Positions 53,350-61,388 of a stretch of 64,000 nucleotides of DNA are shown piece after piece. A program made the translations under genes and the position numbers. The stretch is taken from contig JABXKD010000006.1 in the NCBI GenBank assembly GCA_013375475.1, forward strand, positions 1-64,000, given 5' to 3'. Positions within the stretch are counted from its first letter, which is position 1. Each line of letters opens with the position of its first letter. The notes beneath the pieces were generated by a model. That model was not told the DNA's origin. It saw only the letters and a list, made by a program, of their open reading frames with translations, and did no database searches. This DNA comes from Promethearchaeota archaeon. Lineage in GTDB: Archaea > Asgardarchaeota > Lokiarchaeia > Sigyniarchaeales > SOKP01.

Positions 53350-54614
53350 TTGATATCGAAAAATTTCAGATTTAGACCAGGTAAAAGCTATAAATGCGAG
53401 ACAAATTAAGCTCCTTCAAGAAAGCGGGATTAGCACGGCGGAAGCGCTTGCTATGTCTCCGCATAATATCATATCGGAGATTGACGGATTAGGCGATAAA
53501 ACAGCCAAGAAGTTGATTTGGAACGCGCGAAATGCTTTAGGTATGACAGAATTCATTATTGCGGAGGATATTGACGAGAATACCGAGTACATAACCACTG
53601 GTTCTTCCGAGCTAAATAGGATATTGGGCGGTGGATTCCAAACAGGAAAGCTCACCGAGGTATACGGGCCGTTTAAAAGCGGAAAAACTAATTTAGCTCA
53701 CACGATTGCCGTGACTATCCAACTTTCGAGGAAGCAAGGAGGTTTAGGTGCTGCTGTAGCTTATATCGACACCGAAAATACTTTTTCAAAAGAAAAAATA
53801 AAAAGAATCGCCAAAAGGTTCGAACTCGATCCGAAGAAAGTCCTCTCACAGATATTCCACGCCAGGATTTATTCCTCTGATCATCAATCACAGATGGTTC
53901 AAAAAGCAGAAACATTGTGTAAAACCAGGAACGTTCGACTGATCGTAGTAGACAGTTTAATGGCTTTGATGAGGGTTGAATACGTGGGTATTGGCATGTT
54001 AGCTCGCCGTCAGGGCGTTCTCAACAACATGATCCATGGGCTTTCGCGAATTGCAGAAACTTACAATTGTGCCGTACTTTTAACTAATCAAGTGTCGACA
54101 AAGATGATGGGTATGTTCTCGGCAGATGACGCAATTGGAGGAAATAATGATTTCATGCATCATGAATCATTTCTAAATAGTTGCTCATGGTTGCCACTTC
54201 CGTGTCATGTTTAAGACCAAAGGATTTTCCTCAAATAATTCACTAAAAAGAAGGGCTGTCATTGTGGATGCTCCTGATTTACCACCCGAAGAATGTGAAT
54301 TTTTCATTACTTCAGCAGGAGTAGCGGATACAGAAAAAGCAGGTGTCCCGGACATTAAATCGATAGACTTTGAGGTCGAGGAATTGTTTGAAGAGGAACC
54401 AGAAGAAGTAATTGAGGAATCACCAGAGATACCTTTAATAAATGTAAAAGGAATAGGAGCGGGTACTGCTGAGAATCTGGAAGAACACGGGATTACATCG
54501 ATTGAGAATTTAATAAAATCTGATCCGGAAGAGATAGCTTCAAAGATAAGTGGAGTTTCTTCGAAGAAAGTTATCGAGTGGCAAACGAGTGCAAAAGAAC
54601 TAATCAAAATCTAA
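53350..54614 (+). pseudogene. radA: RadA-like recombinase, broken by two frame changes
   Basis: A full-length RadA can be read only across two breaks. TTG at 53350 with ATAGGAG before it reads MISK and then needs one A removed from the A5 run at 53359-53363 to enter the frame of the N-terminal HhH domain (SDLDQVKAINARQIKLLQES, GLGDKTAKKL). The ATPase core follows: GPFKSGKTNLAH (Walker A), LIVVDSLMALMR (Walker B), LLTNQV. After IGGN the frame is lost through 31 extra bases (54146-54176) and resumes IVAHGCHFRV, then VDAPDLPPEE. The C terminus adds an acidic linker and another HhH (VKGIGAGTAENLEEHGI). The piece from ATG 53453 to 54214 is open on its own. Confidence 0.7.
54146..54176. other. 31-nt palindromic insertion in the RadA-like gene
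   Basis: Removing bases 54146-54176 restores G-G-N-I-V-A-H-G, the conserved RadA stretch. The inserted bases form a hairpin: AATGATTTCATG (54146-54157) and CATGAATCATT (54161-54171) pair with one bulge around CAT. A longer unit of 33 bases is flanked by AAATA direct repeats (54142-54146, 54175-54179). Confidence 0.6.
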
Positions 54615-54716
54615 TTTTTTTTTTTTATTACTATATTTGTGAAGATGGTTATAATTTAATTAGAAATTTGCACCAGTCTCTAAATTTAATTTATTTCAGG
54701 CAAAATAAATAATGAA

Positions 54717-55988
54717 TTGAAGAAGACAAAAGAAGAATATTATTCCCAAATTCAGAAATTAGCAGAAGAAAATGGAATTTTGTTAATTTCTTCTCAATAT
54801 CAAAATAATACTAGTTTGTTAACTTTTAAATGTAAGAGTAATTCGTGTGGTAAGATATGGCAAGACTCAAGGGCAAACATAATTCGAAGAAAATTCAAAT
54901 TTTCTTGCCCTAAATGTAGCGATCGGATTAATAGATCTTATAATATTGATGATTTAAATGAGTTGGCCGCTCAAAAACCTGGTGGTGGCAGATATTTATC
55001 TAAACAATTTCAAGGTACAAAAATTAAGCATTTATGGGAATGTTTTACATGTGGTCATAAATGGTGGGCTAGTCCAAATGATATACGAGGAAAACCTTCA
55101 AGGATTCAAGGTTCATGGTGCCCTAAATGCAATAGATCTCTACCTGAAGAAATCTGTCGTTTATTCTTTGAAAACATTTTTAATACGAAGTTTCCTAAAG
55201 AAAATAAACTAGAATGGCTTAGGAAAACATCCATGCACCTAGATGGGTACAATGATAAATTAAGAATTGCCTTTGAGTATCAAGGAAAGCATCATTACGA
55301 ACAAATTCAATTTTTTCATAGCGAGAAAAAAGAATTTCAGGAATCTAAAAAAAGAGATGAATATAAAAGAAAAATGTGTAAAAAAAATGGTATTACTTTA
55401 ATTGAAATTGGTTACAAACATTCTAATGGAAAACTCAAAAAAATTAGTTTTGATGAAATGTGTGATGAAATTTTAAGAGAATGTAGAAAATTCAATGTTC
55501 ATATTCCTAAATTCAAGAAGGAAATTAATTGGAGAGAGTTCAAAATTAGCTCAGACATTTGCATAGATGAATTAAAAGATATTGCTAGATCTAAGGGCGG
55601 GGAATGTCTTTCTAATTATTGGTTGGGCTCAAAAGAATATTATGAGTTTAAGTGTTCAGAAGGTCACATTTTCAAAGCATCATATAATAAAATTAAAGGA
55701 ATACCAACTAGACCCGAAGGAAGTTGGTGCCCGAAATGTAAATATAAGACTTTACCTCAAAATCAATTAAAATATACTAAAACTTTTTTAGATCAATTAG
55801 CTCTTAAGAGAGGTGGAGAAGGAAGTAGATCTCTTTCACCAAAATATCTTGGATTTCATAAAAAACATATATGGCAATGTTCAAAAGGACATATCTTCAA
55901 CGCAAGATTTGATTCAATCAAGGGTTATCCTTCCAAACCCAATGGGACATGGTGTAAGATATGTTCAATAGAAAGAAGAACAGAATAA
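54717..55988 (+). CDS. zinc-ribbon repeat nuclease (PD-(D/E)xK-like)
   Basis: A 423-residue protein. Four zinc-ribbon units with W-x-C-x2-G-H-x-W/F and W-C-P-K-C (for example LWECFTCGHKWWASPNDIRG and GSWCPKCNRSLPEE, later YEFKCSEGHIFKASYNKIKG) flank a nuclease domain near residues 175-235: LDGYNDKLRIAFEYQGKHHY has the D...E-Y-Q-x-K core. This mix of DUF4379-like ribbons with a homing-type nuclease occurs in mobile and viral genes. TTG start at 54717. It directly follows the broken RadA gene and may be mobile. Confidence 0.6.
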   Translation: MKKTKEEYYSQIQKLAEENGILLISSQYQNNTSLLTFKCKSNSCGKIWQDSRANIIRRKFKFSCPKCSDRINRSYNIDDLNELAAQKPGGGRYLSKQFQGTKIKHLWECFTCGHKWWASPNDIRGKPSRIQGSWCPKCNRSLPEEICRLFFENIFNTKFPKENKLEWLRKTSMHLDGYNDKLRIAFEYQGKHHYEQIQFFHSEKKEFQESKKRDEYKRKMCKKNGITLIEIGYKHSNGKLKKISFDEMCDEILRECRKFNVHIPKFKKEINWREFKISSDICIDELKDIARSKGGECLSNYWLGSKEYYEFKCSEGHIFKASYNKIKGIPTRPEGSWCPKCKYKTLPQNQLKYTKTFLDQLALKRGGEGSRSLSPKYLGFHKKHIWQCSKGHIFNARFDSIKGYPSKPNGTWCKICSIERRTE

Positions 55989-56148
55989 ATAAACTGCTGG
56001 ATTTATCGTTGGTGACGAGTCGGTCGGTATGGTTTCCTACTTGACAAAATATATGGAAAAATGGGTCCCATAACGCTAAATCAATCGTAACAGATAAAAA
56101 ATATATTCTAAAATCTTTTTTTTTTAAAAACAGTTATAAGTATAATTA

Positions 56149-56322
56149 CTAATCGTCGTTTTTCATGTTTTCCGACTTCCAGTCCTTCAAATAGTCTTTA
56201 AAAACATCGTGTGGAAGATCGATCGAATTGAGAATTCGAACTTCTTTAGGTTCACTTATTCTTTTTTTTGATTTTTTCTTAAAATTTTGTTCCCAGTCGT
56301 AATACGAGGTGGGTTCTTCCAT
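56149..56322 (-). CDS. 57-residue basic protein
   Basis: A short frame from ATG 56322: MEEPTSYYDWEQNFKKKSKK, then IDLPHDVFKDYLKDWK. Strongly charged, with a basic centre and amphipathic end. AT-rich leader with TATAAT-like bases on the minus strand just upstream. No family recognised. The rest of 55989-56455 holds nothing else I can identify. Confidence 0.4.
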   Translation of the reverse strand: MEEPTSYYDWEQNFKKKSKKRISEPKEVRILNSIDLPHDVFKDYLKDWKSENMKNDD

Positions 56323-56455
56323 ACTTATTATAATTTCTTACTAGAAAATAAGCGAGTAGGGTATTCTGAATTAGAGATTTTTCTGCTGGTTAATTTATCT
56401 TGTAAAAATAAAATTGTCGAAAATATGTCGAAAAATGGAAAAAAAATAGAGTTTT

Positions 56456-57499
56456 TTAGCTATTTCTTAGGCTTACAGAGTTCCTTTTTCTGCGAACGCT
56501 TCCGATAACTACCAACAATCCCAAGATTCCGCCAGCGCATATACCAAATCCTATTATCCATTCCATAGGCATGTAGAAAAAGCCACTCGTTGTACCATTG
56601 TTTGGTGGAGGATCAGGGGTAGTCCCATTTTTAATCGTACTTATAGAATGATCTTCTGCGATTGCGTAAGCGACATTTACCACATCTATTCGGCAGAAGA
56701 TTGTAATTTCCACTGTGTAAATTCCTCCGATCGCCGTTCCGAAGTTAAAATGAAGGACGGATCCAACACTCTCGGCAGTTTTGTTTCGATAGATGATAAA
56801 TTCGATGTCTTGAGGATCTGTTAGATCGTAATCAACTCTCACTTCACCATCTATAAGGCTTCCTCCTATTGCTGAAACCCTTCCGATATAGAATTTATAA
56901 GAGACGTCAGTTTTGAGCATTACGTTATGCTCTATCATAGTTCCATCGAAAAACTTGTTGACTCGGTACAGTTCCATGTTGTTGAGATATTCGGGAGCCA
57001 TAATGTCGTACAAACATTTATCCTCTCTATCGAAATGAATTTTAATGTAAACATTCAGATTTAGGGCGGTAATGACCGAAAAGATAAAGGTGTAGTTTCC
57101 TGAGATGGCAGTGCCAAAGGGAACTTCGAACCATTGGTCTCCTTGCGATACGTTAACTTCAGTCTGAAATATGTCATAAGTATCGAGCTCAGGATCGATA
57201 ATTGATACGTTAATCTTGCAATTGTGGGGCGTAACAATTTCTAGTAAAACATAATAATTCAGGTTTTCCAATAAGTATAAATCGTTAAACTGTTTTGTGT
57301 CGCTAGGTGCGAGAAACGTAAACACTTTATCAACAAGTATTTCTTCAGAACTAGTCTTAGGCGCGCTTAATAAATTTAGATCAGCATGGGATTCAGTCTC
57401 AAAGTTAAAGCGGTCTTTTAAAGTTAATACTCCAATGGTTAATCCAGATATCATAACAAACGTAATAACTATCGCTTTTTGACGAGCTTTAATAGCCAT
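56456..57499 (-). CDS. membrane-anchored extracellular protein, unknown
   Basis: A 347-residue protein with an N-terminal signal/anchor (AIVITFVMISGLTIGVL), two beta-rich repeats of about 110 residues in the outside part (each with D-K-x-F/C...F-x-x-P-x-D... then FGTAISGNYTFIF or FGTAIGGIYTVEI, so internally duplicated), a Pro/Asn/Thr-rich linker and a C-terminal membrane helix ending RRKRNS. I choose ATG 57499, which overlaps the stop of the zinc gene upstream by 11 nt; GTG-type longer starts only add cysteine-rich residues. The two genes are cotranscribed. Confidence 0.6.
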   Translation of the reverse strand: MAIKARQKAIVITFVMISGLTIGVLTLKDRFNFETESHADLNLLSAPKTSSEEILVDKVFTFLAPSDTKQFNDLYLLENLNYYVLLEIVTPHNCKINVSIIDPELDTYDIFQTEVNVSQGDQWFEVPFGTAISGNYTFIFSVITALNLNVYIKIHFDREDKCLYDIMAPEYLNNMELYRVNKFFDGTMIEHNVMLKTDVSYKFYIGRVSAIGGSLIDGEVRVDYDLTDPQDIEFIIYRNKTAESVGSVLHFNFGTAIGGIYTVEITIFCRIDVVNVAYAIAEDHSISTIKNGTTPDPPPNNGTTSGFFYMPMEWIIGFGICAGGILGLLVVIGSVRRKRNSVSLRNS

Positions 57500-57806
57500 A
57501 CACCTGCAATTCTTTGAATTCAGCAATTAAATCTTTAACAATCGGGCACCGGTCGTAGTCAATACACGTGAAGCAGGGTTGATCTGACCAAAAATACGCG
57601 CTTTGGTTCGGTCGTTCCACAATAAGGAGTGGGAAACCATTCTTTGGGCATTCCAAGGCGGAATTACTTACTTTGCCTTGCTTTGGGAGCGGATACGATG
57701 TTTCGCATATATCGCATTTTACGAATCGTTTATAGTTACTGGTCTTATAAATGTTTAAACTACACATGCATTCAGGGCAGGTGCCTATTTCCTCTATTTT
57801 CTTCAT
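57489..57806 (-). CDS. topoisomerase-type zinc-finger protein
   Basis: A 105-residue protein with CPECMCSLNIYKTSNYKRFV followed by KCDICETSYPLP, then CPKNGFPLLIVERPN and CFTCIDYDRCP. This repeats the C4 zinc-finger pattern of DNA topoisomerase I C-terminal domains (C-P-x-C-G...F-x-x-C-x2-Y), here as a free-standing protein. Such fingers bind single-stranded DNA. It has its own CTTTAAATA promoter and overlaps the start of the membrane protein gene. Confidence 0.65.
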   Translation of the reverse strand: MKKIEEIGTCPECMCSLNIYKTSNYKRFVKCDICETSYPLPKQGKVSNSALECPKNGFPLLIVERPNQSAYFWSDQPCFTCIDYDRCPIVKDLIAEFKELQVYGY

Positions 57807-57854
57807 ATAAAAAACGCCTAAAAAAAATAATTTAAAGATAAAACAAACTTTTTG

Positions 57855-57872
57855 TATTTAAAGGAAAAAAAA
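57855..57872 (-). promoter_or_regulatory. CTTTAAATA promoter of the zinc-finger gene
   Basis: Minus-strand TTTTTTTTCCTTTAAATA, 49 nt before the ATG at 57806. Confidence 0.55.
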
Positions 57873-57921
57873 TCAGAAATTTGGTTGAGTGATCTCGTAT
57901 AAATGGCTAAATTTTTTCTTT

Positions 57922-57999
57922 AGACATGCAATTCTTTGTAAAAACGCCTTAGCTATTTCTTAGATTGGTTAGGAAGAAATTTCTAACCTTTCTTTTTTT
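57922..57999 (+). ncRNA. candidate small RNA ending in a GAAA-tetraloop terminator
   Basis: GGTTAGGAA (57967-57975), GAAA loop, TTTCTAACC (57980-57988) form a 9-bp stem with one G-T pair, followed by TTTCTTTTTTT. A TATAAAT box at 57898-57904 lies about 22-25 nt before 57922. No frame of useful length lies between, so a transcript of about 75 nt without coding function is likely. The space 57807-58130 contains this element, the promoter at 57855 and the promoter region of the gene at 58131. Confidence 0.4.
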
Positions 58000-58130
58000 G
58001 TTTAATCACGACGCGCTAGTTATAAGAATCTTTAAATATTGTTTTTCTTTAAGTCATATGTGTGAGATTTGATGTATAGTGATCGTTACTTTTAGAAGAC
58101 AACCAAGAAGAGCCTAAAGGTGTAAAAAGA

Positions 58131-58475
58131 ATGAGACATGGATTAATTTACTTAGCTTTTATAGTACCATTAATTGCAGGTATAGTATTAATAGCAAATC
58201 CTTACGTGGAATATCTTCTCCAAATATGTGTTACATACGGTGATGGACATACCGAGTGCCGTAACGAAGTTATACGCTCTTTTAAATTACCATTGCTCCT
58301 TTCTGGAGTTTTATCTACTGTAACCTCTATTGTTAGTATAGTCGTTTACACAATCGTAATACTTATTTTAAGAAGTCGTAAAAAAAAGAGGGGTATTGTA
58401 AAGGCTGTAAAGGACCCGTACCCAAGAAAAAATCCTAAAACTAACGACAATAAACCATCAGATTTCTTGAGGTAA
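58131..58475 (+). CDS. two-helix membrane protein, unknown
   Basis: A 114-residue protein with an N-terminal helix, an external loop with two cysteines (QICVTYGDGHTECRNE), a second long helix and a basic, proline-containing tail. AAAGGTG at 58119-58125 is the ribosome-binding site for ATG 58131. First of three small membrane proteins in a row. No family recognised. Confidence 0.55.
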   Translation: MRHGLIYLAFIVPLIAGIVLIANPYVEYLLQICVTYGDGHTECRNEVIRSFKLPLLLSGVLSTVTSIVSIVVYTIVILILRSRKKKRGIVKAVKDPYPRKNPKTNDNKPSDFLR

Positions 58476-58520
58476 AAAAAATTTGTTCGAAGTTTTTCTT
58501 TTAAATACGCGTCTCTATAT

Positions 58521-58757
58521 ATGAAATTCACTATGGTACTGTTTGATTATTTTGATGACGTTCTGGAAGGATTCGAGTTTTTAATAGCCTTCGGTTCTCT
58601 GGTGGGTTTAGTAGGAGTTATAATAGGATTAATTTTCGCGATAGCGGGTAGTAGTCGCCTTCGTTATAAAATGATAGGTCTTACGGTAGTTTCTTTATTG
58701 CTTTTAGCTGTCTGTGGGTTCTCGACGGGAATTAAATACTTCGGAATTTTCAGGTAA
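58521..58757 (+). CDS. small membrane protein, two helices
   Basis: A 78-residue protein with two helices (LIAFGSLVGLVGVIIGLIFA and MIGLTVVSLLLLAVCGF) separated by a basic loop SSRLRYK. TTTTTCTTTTAAATA at 58493-58507 is its promoter, 14 nt before the ATG, so the mRNA is leaderless; transcription would start at or near the ATG, or translation at ATG 58533. Confidence 0.5.
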   Translation: MKFTMVLFDYFDDVLEGFEFLIAFGSLVGLVGVIIGLIFAIAGSSRLRYKMIGLTVVSLLLLAVCGFSTGIKYFGIFR

Positions 58758-58790
58758 TAATAAAAAAATAAGAAAAATTTCTATTTTTCC

Positions 58791-59162
58791 TTAAAAAAAG
58801 TGATATCCTTGAATTGGTTGGTTTCCACCTATGAGGAAACCCATTATTTCAAAAGGTGCTCCGGTTAAAAAAGCACCTATCCATAAAAATAGTATGCTAA
58901 CTGTAAAACCTTTAACATGAATTTTCCCACCAATGACTCTTAATATGTTAATCGCTAATAGTGCGCCTCCAAAAATCAAACAAAAATTTCCTAAATAGTT
59001 GAAGATTAGTTTAAAGGTAGTCCCTGTCATATAACGCAGGTTCGAGCCGAAAAAGGGCACATAGACAGCTACGAACCCTAAAATTCCGAGAAACGCTAAA
59101 AAAGCTTTATTTGGTTTTTTTTTTTTTTGGATGATAACATATTGATTGCTATCTTTAGCCAT
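58791..59162 (-). CDS. membrane protein, three to four helices
   Basis: A 123-residue protein with a basic N terminus (MAKDSNQYVIIQKKKKPNK) and four hydrophobic segments. Start set at ATG 59162, with AGGAGAG six bases upstream on the minus strand; a frame from 59186 would include this site. TTTTTCTTTATAAG (complement 59219-59232) gives the promoter. No family recognised. Confidence 0.5.
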   Translation of the reverse strand: MAKDSNQYVIIQKKKKPNKAFLAFLGILGFVAVYVPFFGSNLRYMTGTTFKLIFNYLGNFCLIFGGALLAINILRVIGGKIHVKGFTVSILFLWIGAFLTGAPFEIMGFLIGGNQPIQGYHFF

Positions 59163-59247
59163 ACTAACTCTCCTGACTAAGTTCACATAGTTTAATTATT
59201 TTTTATACAAATCAAATCCTTATAAAGAAAAAGTTCAACGATCATTC

Positions 59248-59262
59248 TTTTTTCTTTAAATA
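59248..59262 (+). promoter_or_regulatory. TTTTTTCTTTAAATA promoter of the 37-residue gene
   Basis: Exact fifteen-base match to the strings before the radical SAM and PP-loop genes, 55 nt before ATG 59317. Confidence 0.6.
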
Positions 59263-59316
59263 ATACTATCATTAGATCGAGACAAGGAAAGAAAATACCA
59301 AGGAGGAACAAAAAGT

Positions 59317-59430
59317 ATGAAGCGAAATGCTTGGAATAATGCGATCTTCTTCACTACTACTATAGTAATAGCAACTTTTGTCGCTATAGTTCTAGCTGTC
59401 AATGGAATAGGCTTTAGGCCGTTTTTTTAA
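59317..59430 (+). CDS. 37-residue single-pass membrane protein
   Basis: A very short frame with all expression signals: promoter at 59248, strong AGGAGG at 59301-59306 and ATG at 59317. The product has a basic start (MKRNAWNN) and one membrane helix (TIVIATFVAIVLAVNGIGF). Its stop lies in a T-run. The size and layout recall small subunits of membrane complexes, but no family was recognised. Confidence 0.6.
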   Translation: MKRNAWNNAIFFTTTIVIATFVAIVLAVNGIGFRPFF

Positions 59431-59488
59431 TTTAGTTTTTTATTCTTTCTCTTTTTTTCTTTTTATAAAACTCGCGTATTCAAAAGGT

Positions 59489-60583
59489 ATGGGAGTTAAA
59501 CTACAAGATATCATAGCAAGAAATAAAATTGAAATTTTAAAATTAGTAGGAAAAGTCATCGCGGTTGACGCTCCGAATATCATTATGGGATTGTTTAACT
59601 TCGCCCGAAAGAACCCTGATGGTTCACCTGCGGGATTAATTCTCGATCGCACTCAACGACCGATCTCCCATCTTTACGGGTTATTGTACAGGATAAATTT
59701 TTACTACTCCAAGCACATTTTTCCCATTTTCTGTTTTGACGGACTTGATTCGGAGTTGAAGAAAATAAAAACTAAAGATAGGCTCAACGATTTTCGCTTT
59801 ACTCAAAAGTTATATAATTCAGCTTATCAATCTGGGGATAGACAGCTTGTTCGCCAAATCGCAATGTCAAAAGAGTATCTATGGCCGAACATCATAAAAG
59901 AATCAAAGCAACTGCTAGGTGCGTTAGGAGTGCCATTCTTAAACTCTCCTGCTTCTGCGGAATCCCAATGCGCCCAGCTTGTCAAAGATCGGATTGCCCA
60001 CTTTTCAAATTCACAGGATTTTGATTCCTTGTTATTTGGATGTACTAGAGTAATCCAAAACCTTTCGAAATCGTTAAGGAGAAAGGTGCAGGGTAAGTGG
60101 AGGTACGAGAAAGTTACACCTTACTCAATCAATTTAAAGGAAAACCTAAATCGCTTAGAAATTAATCAATTTCATTTAGTTGATATGGCTATTCTTATTG
60201 GGAACGATTATTTTCCCGGAATTAAAAATATTGGACCAAAACATGCTCTCAAGTTTATTAAAAGTCATAGAAACTTGGAAGCTGTGATCAAGCACGAAAA
60301 CAAAGGGTACGATTTTTCATCGCTTACTCATGAAATCATGATGAAGGTGAGGAAAATATTTCTACTTCCAGATGTGTTGACGCAGTACGAAAATATTATG
60401 TGGAACATGCCTTCTGAGCAACAAGTAAATACATTATTGTGTGAGGAGCATTTTTTAAATAGAGAAAGGGTACAGAAAAATCTACTAAAGTTTAATACTA
60501 GTTTTGAGAAATGTAGAGCCTTCTTTCAGTCGAACAATAATAATTCTATTGTTGTTCAAAAAACAGTGGATCAATTATATTAG
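59489..60583 (+). CDS. fen: FEN1/XPG-family flap endonuclease with one altered active-site residue
   Basis: A 364-residue flap endonuclease. MGVKLQDII opens the protein as in FEN1; VIAVDAPN, FCFDGLD, DFDSLLFG and ILIGNDYFPGIKNIGPKHA supply the metal aspartates and the helix-2-turn-helix. The site that reads E-G-E-A in FEN1 (P-S-E-x-E-A-Q) is PASAESQ, so the first glutamate is serine. The C-terminal QKTVDQLY resembles a PCNA-binding box. It processes Okazaki flaps in replication and repair; whether cleavage is kept is open. Confidence 0.8.
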   Translation: MGVKLQDIIARNKIEILKLVGKVIAVDAPNIIMGLFNFARKNPDGSPAGLILDRTQRPISHLYGLLYRINFYYSKHIFPIFCFDGLDSELKKIKTKDRLNDFRFTQKLYNSAYQSGDRQLVRQIAMSKEYLWPNIIKESKQLLGALGVPFLNSPASAESQCAQLVKDRIAHFSNSQDFDSLLFGCTRVIQNLSKSLRRKVQGKWRYEKVTPYSINLKENLNRLEINQFHLVDMAILIGNDYFPGIKNIGPKHALKFIKSHRNLEAVIKHENKGYDFSSLTHEIMMKVRKIFLLPDVLTQYENIMWNMPSEQQVNTLLCEEHFLNRERVQKNLLKFNTSFEKCRAFFQSNNNNSIVVQKTVDQLY

Positions 60584-60602
60584 CAGAGATTTGAAGCAGG
60601 AA

Positions 60603-60616
60603 TTTTTCTTTAAATA
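60603..60616 (+). promoter_or_regulatory. CTTTAAATA promoter of the gene at 60683
   Basis: TTTTTCTTTAAATA, 67 nt before ATG 60683. Confidence 0.55.
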
Positions 60617-60682
60617 AAGCGATTATTAGGAAGAAATATGTATACAATCTAGTTTAACAAATTCTATAACCCTGAGGAAAAC

Positions 60683-61300
60683 ATGGCTGGAACATCAAAT
60701 AATACTATTAGTCTGACAAAACAAATAGTCGAGAGAGGCGATAGTACTGAGCGTGGTTTAAATAAGAAAGAAATTATTAATCTCTTTTTCAGATGCGAGA
60801 GTCTAATTGACGATGACAATAAGATTAGAACACCAAACAGTTTAAATTTGGATAAGATTGCTGAAAAAGCAAGTTCGTCAAGAGGCGTCGTCCTGTATAT
60901 CCTCAACAGTTTTCTAAGAGAATTAAAAGTTTTTCACGATTTTTTAACTACTAGGTATGAGAACTGGGCACCAGGAAAGAGACATATTTACGAAAAACTA
61001 AACATTTACCTCGAAAAGCTATACGTAACAGCTCCTATTTTCAACTATCAACGGGCAAAAAAAAATATAGATGTTCTTCATTATCTTCTATCAAATAGCT
61101 ATTACTGGCCTCATATCACGACCCAACTTGCCTTATTAATTTTCGTGACAGATAGAAACGATCCGGATGTAAAAGAAAAAGCCTATATCTTGCAAAAAAA
61201 CTTGAGAATGCTCTGTACTTGTTCAGCTTACGCTTTTCATTGTGCTAGAAATAGGTTAAACATTTCTAAAGAGGGGAAACTCAACAAATCTGCCCAGTAA
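60683..61300 (+). CDS. helical protein, unknown (cyclin-like?)
   Basis: A 205-residue all-helical soluble protein. LDKIAEKASSSRGVVLYILN near residue 55 could be a helix-turn-helix. The helix lengths and the order of the two halves recall cyclin-fold factors such as TFB, but no conserved residues support this. It lies between FEN1 and a methyltransferase with separate promoters. I do not recognise a family. Confidence 0.4.
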   Translation: MAGTSNNTISLTKQIVERGDSTERGLNKKEIINLFFRCESLIDDDNKIRTPNSLNLDKIAEKASSSRGVVLYILNSFLRELKVFHDFLTTRYENWAPGKRHIYEKLNIYLEKLYVTAPIFNYQRAKKNIDVLHYLLSNSYYWPHITTQLALLIFVTDRNDPDVKEKAYILQKNLRMLCTCSAYAFHCARNRLNISKEGKLNKSAQ

Positions 61301-61388
61301 AACAATAATGTTCTCCTTTTATAATTATAAAATACAAACAATAAATACTGTCCAAATTTACTTATACTAAAGTTGGATTGCGATTAAC

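Noticed and set aside
54146-54176. The RadA insertion as an archaeal bulge-helix-bulge intron
   Set aside because: I tested both possible junctions. The four bases after the first bulge (ATGA or TGAT) do not pair with the four bases after the second (TAGT or AGTT), so the canonical motif is absent.
54142-54179. The RadA insertion as a transposon-like unit with AAATA target duplication
   Set aside because: The AAATA repeats define a 33-base unit, a multiple of three; its removal leaves the wrong frame. A further two-base change would be needed, so the 31-base view is simpler.
54958-55212. Open frame inside the zinc-ribbon nuclease gene
   Set aside because: It is an overlapping frame; the cysteine ribbons and nuclease core are only in the main frame.
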